Of a stretch of 64,000 nt of DNA, positions 1 to 9,211 are shown in pieces (position 1 is the first letter of the stretch; every line of letters begins with the position of its first letter). The stretch comes from Impatiens glandulifera (Eukaryota > Streptophyta > Magnoliopsida > Ericales > Balsaminaceae), in NCBI RefSeq assembly GCF_907164915.1, contig NC_061866.1, forward strand, positions 52,945,113-53,009,112. Reading direction: 5' to 3'. A program made the position numbers and the translations under genes. The notes under the pieces were generated by a model. It was given only the letters and a program-made list of their open reading frames with translations, was not told the origin of the DNA and searched no databases.

Positions 1-281
1 AGAATAACCGGAAGAAGTCCGGTTACTTCACTACCAAAAGACATTCGGCCAAGTCAAGAGGCCGACTAGTACAAGAAGACACTTTGGGTATCTGTTGAGA
101 ATGATACCAAAGGAACAGACTGAATACTTCCATATCCATGCAAGTCTGAGGAAAGACTGTAGGCTGCAGAAAACAGTACTACCGGATCTTTCTACTTCGG
201 GATAAGCCAGAAAGGAAATCTTCAAAGTACAGACAACTGTCCAAGCAGACAGTGCCTACATTGAGTAAAAGACAAACCCAG

Positions 282-380
282 CAGGTTTGCTTTACAGACC
301 GGCAGGTCTGAAACAGGATGCCAGGTCTGAGATTGACCGTCAGGTCTGAGGAGAAGACCGCAGGTCTGAGACACTGAATC
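282..380 (+). promoter_or_regulatory. U3 tandem ~20 bp repeats (CAGGTCTGAG), enhancer-like
   Basis: Five copies of a CAGGTYTGA-type core start at 282, 303, 322, 341 and 361 (spacing 19-21 bp). A diverged sixth copy, CAAGTCTGAGG, starts at 141. They lie 75-160 bp upstream of the LTR TATA box, the usual place for cis-regulatory repeats in plant copia LTRs (compare the U3 boxes of Tnt1/Tto1). The same block is in the 3' LTR at 12843-12941. The enhancer role is inferred. Confidence 0.6.
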
Positions 381-444
381 ACTGCATCTCTGATCAGCCA
401 ATCAGATTCAAGGCTTCGAAATATGACCGTTGGCATATTTCACC

Positions 445-452
445 TATAAAAG
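445..452 (+). promoter_or_regulatory. LTR TATA box
   Basis: TATAAAAG followed by GGAGGCAG. Transcription should start about 30 bp downstream (~475-485), which would define the U3/R border. The base just before it differs between the LTRs (C at 444, T in the 3' copy); the 3' LTR box is at 13006-13013. Confidence 0.7.
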
Positions 453-1074
453 GAGGCAGTTGCAGAAGAGTAAATGCGGGACAAACATTGGGATAACAAG
501 AGCTAAGTGCATTTACTACAAGTGATAACAGTGTGGTATTCTAAGAAAGCCTAAGTGCTAAATTCTAAGTGTGTGTTACAATTTCAGTGAGAATTGTAAG
601 AGTGTTATCGAGCAGGAAATAAGTCTCGATCGAATTGTACGTGTATTCCTTAGTGAATATCCTTCTCGCGGTTTCGAGAGGAAGGGGTGACGTAGGAGTT
701 TTATCTCCGAACATCCATAAAATCTGTTGTGTTATTTACTTTCTGTTGGCTTCTTTATATAACCGACTAACTTAACCATACCGCTCCAAACCAACTCCAT
801 ACTCACCATACCGAATATCCAGATAACCGAAACCGACCCACCATTCCTCAAATCTCCATCATCCGAAACCGACTCCGCCTATCATACTCGTGTACCGCTT
901 CAACTTGAAAGCAAACCTCTTCCGCGCTTGAACCTAGTTCAAGGGTTTGTGACAGGTTGTGTAGTATTGAAATCCCGGTGTTAATCTCTAACCGGATTAA
1001 CCACCACCCTACGAGTGAGAACCGCTAACCGGTCCAACCCCCGGTCCACCAGCGGCGACCTAGATCCTAACAAT

Positions 1075-1086
1075 TGGTATCAGAGC
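1075..1086 (+). promoter_or_regulatory. Primer binding site (initiator tRNA-Met)
   Basis: TGGTATCAGAGC, two bases after the LTR end. It is the standard plant copia PBS, complementary to the 3' end of initiator tRNA-Met. Confidence 0.92.
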
Positions 1087-1111
1087 AGTTAGTTTCAATA
1101 CTCAAGCAAAC

Positions 1112-2959
1112 ATGTATCAGGATAGGCCTCCAATGCTAGAAGGTGATGATTTTGCCAACTGGAAGGCACGCATGCATCTACATCTAGTCACCTTGGATGA
1201 TGAAATGGAATCCATTCTGACCGAAGGACCGATAATCATTGATAAAGAAAGAAAAGAATGGACGGCTGAAGATAGGAGAAGGAACAATCTGGACAACCAT
1301 GCAAGAAACCGGATCTCCAACAGCGTGGACAGAAATACATACTGCAAGATCAGAGACTGCAAAACCGCGAAGGAGACTTGGAACACGGTCATCCAGATCT
1401 TTGAGGGAAATGAAAGAACAAAGGAGAACAAAATAATGGTGGCCACACAGAGGTTTGAAAGCATCAAAATGAAACCAGGGGAAACTATGAAGGAATACAG
1501 TGACCGGTTCACTGGTGTATTAGATGAGTTAGCAAATCTGGGCAAGAAGTACGACAACAAAGAGGTCATTATGAAGGTCTTGAGATCTCTTCCAAGTGCT
1601 TGGGATATAAAGACGATGGTCATGAGAGAATCAAAGAGCCTACGTAAGATGAAATTATACGATGTATTCGAAGATCTTAAGGCATATGAGTTCGAGATGA
1701 ATTCCAGAACTGAAGAGGAAGTCTCGGCCTCAACGTCAACCAGAGCTCTGTTCACATCTACGGAACCGGCTGCACCTGTTCCTGCTCCTATATCTACATC
1801 TGTACCGGTACCGACTCCTGCACCTACACCGATCAGAACCGCCGAACAGTTTACTGAGGACGCCATGGCAATGCTTGCACAGAAGTTTGGGAGGTTCATG
1901 AAAAGGAGCCAACCGACAAACAACTACTATGGTGACAAATCCAATATAAGATGCTATAACTGTAACTGTATGGGACACTTTAAGTGGGAATGCAGGAAAC
2001 CAAGGAGAGATACACAGAAACCAGACTACCAAAATAACCGAAACAACTATCAACAAACCGGTGAAGGAAGTGAGGTACCGAAGGCACTGATAGCCGATGA
2101 TGGAGGAAGCCTATGGGCTCACAGTGACAGTGACGATGACCTCACATGTCTCATGGCAAATGAGGAACAGGTATTTGACTCTCCCTGTGAAGAATTTACT
2201 AAAGATGAGTTATATAATGCATTGAATGACATGGTAGAAGAATATAAGAACCTATTGACCATGTTACCTAAGCACCTCAACATCAAAACCGATCCCATAA
2301 TACCCATCCCAGTAGAACCAGAGGTACCTATCATAACCGAACCGGAAGTCATACAATCTGATGATACTCATACCCTAGAAACCGAATTAGACCTTAAGAT
2401 CGAACAACCTAGTGAGTCGACTAGAGAACTAACCGAGAAAGAGAATGCCAGATTTCAGTATACGATGGCCGCCTATAGGAGATCTAGCGATATAGTAAAG
2501 AACCTGAATAAAGAATACAGGCATCCACGTTGTAAGAATGGCCTAGGATACATAGAGAACAGATCTAAAAACCGAAAATCCATATGGAAAGCAAAGCTTA
2601 CAAAAGGAAACCTTCCCTTTATAAAATTCCTTAAGAGCACCTGTACAGCTGAAGAAGAGGAGACCGCGTATTATAGGGAAGAAAAGACAAAGTATGACTA
2701 TGTTGGGCCAACTGATTCATGGCTTGACCTTGAGAAAAGGAAAGCAGAAATCCTCAAATATAAGAAAGACTTCCCTGAACCGCGTAGGTCAAACTATAGA
2801 TCATCAAACCAAAGACCATCATCATTTAGGTCATCTGTAGGGAAACCGAAATACACCAGACCAAGTGTGAGGAGAACAGTGGAAACTTTAGCAAAGAAGA
2901 CCGTTCGATTTATTAAGGTTTGGGTACCTAAGGGACTAATCGCATGTGGACCCAAGTAA
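1112..2959 (+). CDS. gag: Gag polyprotein of copia/Sirevirus element
   Basis: 615 aa, starting at the first ATG 25 bp after the PBS. The N-terminal ~200 residues are the UBN2/retrotrans_gag type capsid region (LEGDDFANWKARM; later ESIKMKPGETMKEYSDRF and VLRSLPSAWD). A CCHC zinc knuckle of form CX2CX4HX4C is at residues 281-294. A Pro/Ala/Thr-rich linker lies before it. The ~320 residues after the knuckle are charged and longer than in Tnt1-type copia Gag, as is typical of Sireviruses. It would form virus-like particles in the cytoplasm and package the element RNA. The stop TAA (2957-2959) precedes the pol frame, which is in another phase. Confidence 0.93.
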   Translation: MYQDRPPMLEGDDFANWKARMHLHLVTLDDEMESILTEGPIIIDKERKEWTAEDRRRNNLDNHARNRISNSVDRNTYCKIRDCKTAKETWNTVIQIFEGNERTKENKIMVATQRFESIKMKPGETMKEYSDRFTGVLDELANLGKKYDNKEVIMKVLRSLPSAWDIKTMVMRESKSLRKMKLYDVFEDLKAYEFEMNSRTEEEVSASTSTRALFTSTEPAAPVPAPISTSVPVPTPAPTPIRTAEQFTEDAMAMLAQKFGRFMKRSQPTNNYYGDKSNIRCYNCNCMGHFKWECRKPRRDTQKPDYQNNRNNYQQTGEGSEVPKALIADDGGSLWAHSDSDDDLTCLMANEEQVFDSPCEEFTKDELYNALNDMVEEYKNLLTMLPKHLNIKTDPIIPIPVEPEVPIITEPEVIQSDDTHTLETELDLKIEQPSESTRELTEKENARFQYTMAAYRRSSDIVKNLNKEYRHPRCKNGLGYIENRSKNRKSIWKAKLTKGNLPFIKFLKSTCTAEEEETAYYREEKTKYDYVGPTDSWLDLEKRKAEILKYKKDFPEPRRSNYRSSNQRPSSFRSSVGKPKYTRPSVRRTVETLAKKTVRFIKVWVPKGLIACGPK

Positions 2960-2999
2960 ATGTGGGTACCAAATAGTTGTAAATATGTAATTTTTGCAG
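2918..2999 (+). other. Candidate optional intron at the gag/pol boundary
   Basis: The pol frame is closed by TAA at 2988-2990 and the gag frame by TAA at 2957-2959, so neither a single stop readthrough nor a single frameshift links them. Immediately before pol stands a strong plant 3' splice site, TTTTTGCAG (2991-2999), with pol codon GAT starting at 3000. Donors AAG^GTTTGG (after 2917) and TGG^GTACCT (after 2923) both fall on gag codon boundaries. The resulting introns of 82 or 76 nt would remove both stops and join gag to pol in phase 0. A CTAAT branch-point-like motif is at 2936-2940. Splicing is a prediction. Confidence 0.5.
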
Positions 3000-5900
3000 G
3001 ATCCAAAGAAACGGCTAGGAAACTCCAAATGGTTCTTGGACAGCGGTTGCTCCAGACACATGACCGGAAATAGCAATCTGCTAACCGACATTAGATCAGT
3101 AACCGGTGCTCCTATCACTTTCGGTGACAACTCTAAAGGTAAAACCGTGGGCAAGGGTAAGATTGTCCATGGTAACCTAACTATTGATAATGTACTTCTA
3201 GTTGAAAACCTACGTTTTAATCTACTTAGCATTAGTCAGATGTGTGATGCCGGATACACAGTAGAATTCCTTAAACATGCATGCTTAGTTAAGAACTCTC
3301 AAGGGATAGTACTACTAACCGGAAATAGGATAGGTAACATCTACAAGGTAGACTGGAAAACTAGAGTAGAACATCCTATATGCATGATAGCTAAAACTGA
3401 TCAAACCTGGCTATGGCATAAGAGACTAAACCACCTAAACATGAAAACCTTAAACTACATTCGCGGTAAGAAACTAGTTGAGGGCATCCCGAATATAGTA
3501 TTTAACCAGGATAAGGTTTGTTCAGCATGCCAAATGGGTAAACAAACTAGGTCATCATTTAAAAGCAAAGGAAATCTACAATCTAGCCGATGCCTAGATC
3601 TTCTTCACATGGATTTATTTGGACCGATTCAGGTCATTAGTCTAGGCGGTATGCTCTACACCATGGTAGTTATTGATGATTATTCTAGATATACATGTGT
3701 AATATTCTTACCATCTAAACGTGAAACGGTATCAAACCTAATTAACCTCCTTAAGCGTTTGCAAAATGAAAAATCAACTCGTATTAACTGCATTCGAAGC
3801 GATAGAGGTACCGAATTTACTAATAGCACATTAACTGCATATCTTGATGAATCCGGCATTAGACACGAGTTGTCTAGTGCCAGGACTCCTCAACAAAACG
3901 GCCTGGCCGAGAGAAGAAACCGGACTCTCAAGGAAGCCGCACGGTCCATGATAGCCGACTCCGGCATTGCTCAGAAATATTGGGCTGAAGCTATCAACAC
4001 TGCATGCCATACACAAAACCGGTCCTTGATTAACAGATTTCACAACAAAACACCATATGAGGTTTATTTTAACAGAGTTCCTAAACTTAAATACCTCAGG
4101 ATTTTCGGTTGTAAATGTTATATTCATAATAATGGTAAAACTCAACTCACTGCTTTTGATGCAAAGACCGACACCGGCATTATGCTAGGATACTCGTCGG
4201 TAAGTAAAGCATATAGAGTATATAACAATAGAACTGCAACCATGGAGGAAACAATTCACGTTGTTTTCGATGAATCGGTTGAAAGCAACACTGCTTCATG
4301 CTTTGATCTACACAACAGACTGGAAAATAACGATATTCATTCTGATAGCGAAGATGAGACCCCGGTCTTCAGGGGATTTGTCCATGACCTAATGGGTAAT
4401 ATTGATACCCAGCCGGATCAAGCTGTTTCACAGCAGGAAGCTGACACTTCGGTCCAACCCGAGGAAGCCGGTCGGTCTGACAATCTTGGTCAGCCTACCG
4501 ACATGTCTAGCCTTGATCAATCAAACGGTAACTTGGTAGACACCCTTGAGCTGAATCTCAGAAGAAACAGTAAACATCCTCCTGAGCAAATTATAGGTGA
4601 CCCTTCAGAACCTGTTCGAACTAGGAGTCAACTTCTGGAAGGATATTTTAACTCTGCTTTTATATCCCAGATTGAACCGAAAAGAATAGATGAAGCATTG
4701 TCAGATCCGGATTGGATCTTGGGAATGCAAGAAGAGCTAAACCAGTTCGAGAGTAGTAAAGTCTGGTACTTAGTTCCCAGACCGAAAGATAAATCGGTCA
4801 TAGGAACAAGATGGGTATTCAGAAACAAACTCAATGAGGACGGTTTGGTCACGAGGAACAAAGCCAGATTAGTGGCTCAAGGCTACAAACAGGAAGAAGG
4901 CATTGACTTTGAAGAGTCATTTGCTCCTGTAGCCAGGATAGAAGCCATTAGAATTTTTCTAGCTTTTGCGGCTTTCAAAAACTTTAAAGTTTTTCAAATG
5001 GATGTTAAGAGTGCATTTCTGAACGGTGATATACGTGAAGAAGTGTACGTTGAACAGCCACCCGGCTTCAAAAATGCTGCACTTCCAAACCATGTATACC
5101 GGCTAAACAAAGCTTTATACGGTCTAAAGCAAGCACCTAGAGCCTGGTATGATACGCTAACCGCATTTTTACTAGAACATGATTTCACCATCGGTTCAGT
5201 GGATAAGACCTTGTTCAAATTTGAAAAGAAGGAACATATTCTACTTGTTCAAATCTATGTAGATGATATTATTTTTGGTTCCACCGATCCAAAGCTCTGT
5301 GATAAATTTTCAAAAATGATGACTGACAAATTTGAAATGAGTATGATGGGAGAATTAAGTTTCTTCCTAGGTCTTCAGGTTAAGCAACTCAAGGAAGGAA
5401 CATTCATCAGTCAACCTAAATATACCAAGGAGCTCCTGAAGAAATTCGGTATGGATACCTGCTCCTCGGCGGCCACTCCAATGAGCTCATCAATCAAACT
5501 GGACAGGGACGATGAAGGCCAATCAGTAGATCAGATTGCATACCGAGGCATGATCGGTTCCCTACTGTATCTGACAGCGAGCAGACCAGACATCCTGTTT
5601 GCAGTTGGTGTGTGTGGGAGATTTCAAGCAAATCCAAAGCAATCTCACTACACAGCCGCAAAGAGGATACTGAAGTATCTAAAAGGCACTCCTGATGTCG
5701 GTCTGTGGTATCCAAAGGACTCATCCTTTAATCTAACAAGCTACTCAGACGCAGACTATGCAGGCTGCAAGATTGACAGAAAGAGCACCAGCGGAACATG
5801 TCAGTTCCTAGGTGACCGACTGGTGTCATGGCATAGCAAGAAACAGACATCGGTGGCTACATCAACCGCGGAGGCTGAATACTTGGCGGCCGGAAGTTGC

Positions 5901-6221
5901 TGTTCTCAACTTCTTTGGATCCAACAACAGCTGAAGGACTTCGGTATCTTTGCCGAAGAGTCCCCAATCTTCTGTGACAACACAAGTGCCATTGCGATTA
6001 CATACAACCCGGTTCTCCATTCCAGAACCAAGCACATCGACATAAGGCATCATTTCATTCGAGAGCATGTCACGCTGAAGCATATCCGGCTGGAGTACGT
6101 ACTGACCGACCAACAAGTAGCCGATATCTTCACAAAGCCTCTACAGGAAGCTAAGTTCTCTCAATTTAGACTTACTCTCGGTTTAACTGACATCAGTCAG
6201 ATCCTTCCTAAGGATACTTAA
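2994..6221 (+). CDS. pol: Pol polyprotein: protease, integrase, reverse transcriptase, RNase H
   Basis: About 1075 aa open frame. The coordinate 2994 is only the edge of the open frame (TTG), not a true initiator; expression should come from a Gag-Pol fusion. Domains in order: aspartic protease ([16 protein letters not shown] near residue 16), GAG_pre-integrase HHCC (HKRLNHL ... CSACQMGKQ), DDE integrase core ([39 protein letters not shown]), copia RT ([33 protein letters not shown], catalytic YVDD at residues 755-758), and RNase H ([47 protein letters not shown]). All key catalytic residues I looked for are present and the frame is uninterrupted, so the element may be competent. Order INT-RT fixes it as Ty1/copia, not gypsy. 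Confidence 0.95.
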   Translation: MQDPKKRLGNSKWFLDSGCSRHMTGNSNLLTDIRSVTGAPITFGDNSKGKTVGKGKIVHGNLTIDNVLLVENLRFNLLSISQMCDAGYTVEFLKHACLVKNSQGIVLLTGNRIGNIYKVDWKTRVEHPICMIAKTDQTWLWHKRLNHLNMKTLNYIRGKKLVEGIPNIVFNQDKVCSACQMGKQTRSSFKSKGNLQSSRCLDLLHMDLFGPIQVISLGGMLYTMVVIDDYSRYTCVIFLPSKRETVSNLINLLKRLQNEKSTRINCIRSDRGTEFTNSTLTAYLDESGIRHELSSARTPQQNGLAERRNRTLKEAARSMIADSGIAQKYWAEAINTACHTQNRSLINRFHNKTPYEVYFNRVPKLKYLRIFGCKCYIHNNGKTQLTAFDAKTDTGIMLGYSSVSKAYRVYNNRTATMEETIHVVFDESVESNTASCFDLHNRLENNDIHSDSEDETPVFRGFVHDLMGNIDTQPDQAVSQQEADTSVQPEEAGRSDNLGQPTDMSSLDQSNGNLVDTLELNLRRNSKHPPEQIIGDPSEPVRTRSQLLEGYFNSAFISQIEPKRIDEALSDPDWILGMQEELNQFESSKVWYLVPRPKDKSVIGTRWVFRNKLNEDGLVTRNKARLVAQGYKQEEGIDFEESFAPVARIEAIRIFLAFAAFKNFKVFQMDVKSAFLNGDIREEVYVEQPPGFKNAALPNHVYRLNKALYGLKQAPRAWYDTLTAFLLEHDFTIGSVDKTLFKFEKKEHILLVQIYVDDIIFGSTDPKLCDKFSKMMTDKFEMSMMGELSFFLGLQVKQLKEGTFISQPKYTKELLKKFGMDTCSSAATPMSSSIKLDRDDEGQSVDQIAYRGMIGSLLYLTASRPDILFAVGVCGRFQANPKQSHYTAAKRILKYLKGTPDVGLWYPKDSSFNLTSYSDADYAGCKIDRKSTSGTCQFLGDRLVSWHSKKQTSVATSTAEAEYLAAGSCCSQLLWIQQQLKDFGIFAEESPIFCDNTSAIAITYNPVLHSRTKHIDIRHHFIREHVTLKHIRLEYVLTDQQVADIFTKPLQEAKFSQFRLTLGLTDISQILPKDT

Positions 6222-6776
6222 AAGGAAAACCGGCTTCGACAGATAAAACAGGTAGTTCTTCTTAAGCTGTTGACTTTTGAATTCTCAAGATGCCTATGGA
6301 AGAACCGCCCAGCTCATCAGATAAAGTAAACCGACCGGCTACTTGGTGGAAACACCAACTAACCGCATCGGGATGAACAACTGATGACTGACCGGTTCGG
6401 AAGCAGGTCATCCCAGATTATTTGAATTTCACAGATGTGGAACAACTACCAATGTTTGTAGATATCTGTTCTGAAATGTTGCCTTTTCAAAGAAAACTGG
6501 TCGCGCCTAAAAAGACGTGAAGATCTTTTGATATCTTTCATGGTTCAGGCCTATGACCGACACCTAGACTGCGAACATACCCATTTTGGTGAAAAACATT
6601 TTATCCTGCAGTTAATATATGTCATTCCATTTAATGCCTGGACAATAGGTTAGCCCCAAAAACAGTATTTAAAGGAAGCGCTATTTCACTTAATCACTCA
6701 CAACGCAATACACTCTTTCCCTCACTAAAGCAAAGAAACTCACAAGAACATCATCTCTCTCTAAGGCATCCTAACA
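6222..6776 (+). other. Noncoding spacer and promoter region upstream of accessory ORF A
   Basis: 555 bp with no ORF I trust. A TATA-like TATTTAAA stands at 6666-6673, 104 bp before the ORF A ATG, followed by a leader with CT-rich tracts (CATCTCTCTCT). This resembles a Pol II promoter plus 5' leader. Confidence 0.5.
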
Positions 6777-7490
6777 ATGTCTACCTTCACAAACATCCTA
6801 CAAGTGAACTTCGAATCATGCTCCAGTACAGATCACTATGATCTATACCGAATGATCAAACAACTGGAGGATACCGGTCTCCAGTACTTCCTGGATGATA
6901 ATCAACTCATCTATCCTCAGTCCGTCATTGAGTTTTTCAACAATGCCAGGGTGTACCGGGGGACACCCTACTTCAACACCCACATCCAATCAAAAGTTAG
7001 GGGTGCCATCTTTGACTTCACCGAGCAAGACTTTGCTCGGTGCTTCAATCTGCCCAAACAAGGGCTCACGGACCTTAATCCTCCAGCCGACACCAAGGCT
7101 GAGGTCTCTCTCTCCCTCTCTCGGTCAGATGAGCCAATCGATGATCATGGCTCCAAATATCCCTTGAGGGCTGAATACCAGCTCCTCAATGACATAATAG
7201 GGAGGAGCATCCTCGGGAAAGATGTAACCCACACATATTGCACGGTAACGTTCAATATGATGGCGGCCATCATAACGAGGACGCCGGTCAACTGGTCCAG
7301 GGTGCTGTTCGATGCCCTGATCTGGATAATCGGCACCAGGTCGGTGGCGTTCATTCCCCAGATCAGCCGGCTGTTTGAGGAGCTCGGGGTCCCAACCTGT
7401 CCAGGCGAAGGCTTGGACCGCAGCCAAGTGTTCACCAAGGAAATCATCGACTCGTTCTACGATCGGGTTGAAGAGAGGAAGAACCGTTAG
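6777..7490 (+). CDS. Accessory ORF A, 237 aa, unknown function (shared element domain)
   Basis: I do not recognise a function. The whole protein is one domain shared with the next two ORFs. Landmarks are DTGLQYFL, VIEFFNNA, FNLPKQGLTDL, VNWSRVLFDAL and FIPQISRLF. Similar proteins are annotated as hypothetical or 'putative plant transposon protein' in plant genomes (recalled). There is no signal peptide or membrane segment and no catalytic motif I can name. It begins at the first ATG of the frame, 104 bp after a TATA-like box, and it stops with TAG before an ~490 bp noncoding spacer. It sits in the position of the env-like ORF of Sireviruses but lacks transmembrane features. Codon use and GC content are higher than in the flanking host DNA, as in gag/pol. 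Confidence 0.75.
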   Translation: MSTFTNILQVNFESCSSTDHYDLYRMIKQLEDTGLQYFLDDNQLIYPQSVIEFFNNARVYRGTPYFNTHIQSKVRGAIFDFTEQDFARCFNLPKQGLTDLNPPADTKAEVSLSLSRSDEPIDDHGSKYPLRAEYQLLNDIIGRSILGKDVTHTYCTVTFNMMAAIITRTPVNWSRVLFDALIWIIGTRSVAFIPQISRLFEELGVPTCPGEGLDRSQVFTKEIIDSFYDRVEERKNR

Positions 7491-7983
7491 ATCACTCCTT
7501 CTTGCATCCGGTCATTTTGCTTCACGTACCGGATGCATCATTAACCATATCGGCCTCATCCATGTCCTCTTCGGTCTTATTTGTGCTTTTCTTTAACTTC
7601 ATCATTTATGTATGTCATTTTCGGTGTTGTCTCTACAGTTTTCGGTCTCCATCTAATCTATATCATTATGTGTTAAATGCATTTAATGAGATAATCCAAT
7701 TTAATGAGATAACTCCCAATCACCCGCATATTTAATTCCCAACTAATCTGGTCACTTTTCAACTACCATTTACCTCGGGCCTTGCAAACCGCCGCTTCCC
7801 CATGTGATTTGACAAGGAAAAGATTCTTTTCCTTAATAAAACAAAACTGACCATCAATGCACAGATTTTCCCTCCAAAACCGACCCTATATAAGGAGCCA
7901 TTCCCTTCTCATTTCATCACACCTGAAAGTACAAAATCACTCTCTCATCTTAAATCCCGTTTCTCTCTCTCTATACCGAAATC
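7491..7983 (+). promoter_or_regulatory. Spacer with TATA promoter for accessory ORF B
   Basis: TATATAAG at 7887-7894, 90 bp before the ATG at 7984, is followed by a CT-rich leader (CTCTCTCATC, TTTCTCTCTCTC). Just upstream, 7866-7879 carries TTTTCCCTCCAAAA, the exact reverse complement of a motif repeated twice in front of ORF C. Confidence 0.55.
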
Positions 7984-8688
7984 ATGCCTAGCAGAACTCT
8001 GGGAAACTTTCTGTGCATCGACTTCGACTCATGCACGGAAATAAGAAATTGTGATACCAAGACAAGAATCATGTATGACTCTCTTGTTCAATCCGGCCTT
8101 CAACCATTTCTTGAAGAGGCCGGACCTATCCTTATCGATGATGTCAAGGCCTTCTTTCGAAGCGCCTGCATCAGGGGCAAGTACATCGTCTCGACTGTCC
8201 GAGACCACACATTTTGGATCGACGAGGATGACTTTTCTTCACTCTTCGATCTACCCGCTGAAGGTTTCTCTGACTTCCCAGATGTTCAGGACCCTGCGGG
8301 AACTGAAACCGCACTCTACCTGTCGGCCACTCCTCTTCCGGTGGCACAGTTTGGGCCAAAAACCCAACTTGCTAGTCACGGTCAGCTCTTGCTCGAAATC
8401 GTGACCAGGTCAATCCTATGTCAATCTCCCAATCAACGGTATTCCAGGAATACCTACAATATCATGACCAACATCCTTCGCAAATCGGCCATTAACTGGT
8501 CATCGGTCATCTGGGAAAACCTAAAGAACATGGTGCTGACCAAGAAGGGTCTCGGGTATGCACCGCATATCAGCAAGCTGATTCTTGGGTATCGACCGGA
8601 GTTCGGACCAGGCACACCGGCTTCCTCTTCGAACATTCTCAACGTTGCTTCGGCAAGAGAACGACTCTGGAGAATGCCTGTTGAATAA
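7984..8688 (+). CDS. Accessory ORF B, 234 aa, paralogue of ORF A
   Basis: Unknown function. It aligns with ORF A and the start of ORF C through QSGLQPFL, VKAFFRSA, FDLPAEGFSDF, INWSSVIWENL and GYAPHISKLI, spaced alike in all three. Length is close to ORF A (237 aa), so both look like single-domain proteins. There is no signal peptide or membrane segment. The start is the ATG 90 bp downstream of a TATATAAG box with a CT-rich leader. The stop is TAA (8686-8688). It could be an element-encoded accessory protein or a decoy/regulatory short form of ORF C; nothing in the sequence decides. Confidence 0.75.
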   Translation: MPSRTLGNFLCIDFDSCTEIRNCDTKTRIMYDSLVQSGLQPFLEEAGPILIDDVKAFFRSACIRGKYIVSTVRDHTFWIDEDDFSSLFDLPAEGFSDFPDVQDPAGTETALYLSATPLPVAQFGPKTQLASHGQLLLEIVTRSILCQSPNQRYSRNTYNIMTNILRKSAINWSSVIWENLKNMVLTKKGLGYAPHISKLILGYRPEFGPGTPASSSNILNVASARERLWRMPVE

Positions 8689-9211
8689 GGCTATATCTTT
8701 CGTTGTCTCTATATGCTTATTCATGTACCGAATCATATAATCGGTTTTCTTCTTCCAACATTTCTTGAATCTCATTATCATTTCAGTTTAAATAACCGAG
8801 TCCTTTTCCTTGAACAATTATCTAAGTAACACCTATAACCTCCTACTTGTCCGGTGTTATAAAATATGCTTAGAACTGTTAAACGCCGATAAATCAAAAT
8901 ATCTGAATAAGCTTGGACATAATCTACCATTCGGTCTCGTAAAAAAAAAATATGTCATCCATGACATAGGCAAAATTTTGGAGGGAAAAACTCCCGCTCA
9001 AAGACACCGCACACCGTTTCGCACGAAACCATGTCCTTTCATTTTGGAGGGAAAACTCCCGCCCATTCATGATGGGACGGTTTGGCTTCCAAACCGTGCC
9101 TATAAAAGGGGGCCTTCGTCATATTTTTCCTTCTCACACAAATTCACTTTCTCTCTCTAAACTTCTAAAATCCTTTGAAGCCGAATTCTTTCATTTTCAA
9201 ACTCTTCAAAC
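8689..9211 (+). promoter_or_regulatory. Spacer with TATA promoter for accessory ORF C
   Basis: TATAAAAG at 9101-9108 lies 104 bp before the ATG at 9212 and is followed by a CT-rich leader (TTCTCACAC, CTTTCTCTCTCT). Two copies of TTTTGGAGGGAAAA(A)CTCCCGC start at 8976 and 9042; each can fold GGAG/CTCC. The TATA context CCTATAAAAGG is the same as in the 5' LTR. Confidence 0.55.

Larger units (their letters stand above)
1..1072 (+). repeat. 5' LTR (left end outside window)
   Basis: Matches 12562-13633 at a constant offset of 12561 with no indels and only three substitutions (444 C/T, 798 C/T, 973 T/C). It ends in CCTAACA, the complement of the TGTTAG that begins the 3' LTR. Promoter signals are inside: a TATA box TATAAAAG at 445-452 and an upstream block of ~20 bp repeats at 282-370. 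Confidence 0.95.

Noticed and set aside
1117..1923. 268 aa minus-strand ORF opposite gag
   Set aside because: It mirrors gag codon bias (Ser/Val/Leu-rich), has no start context or motif, and gag itself is well supported.
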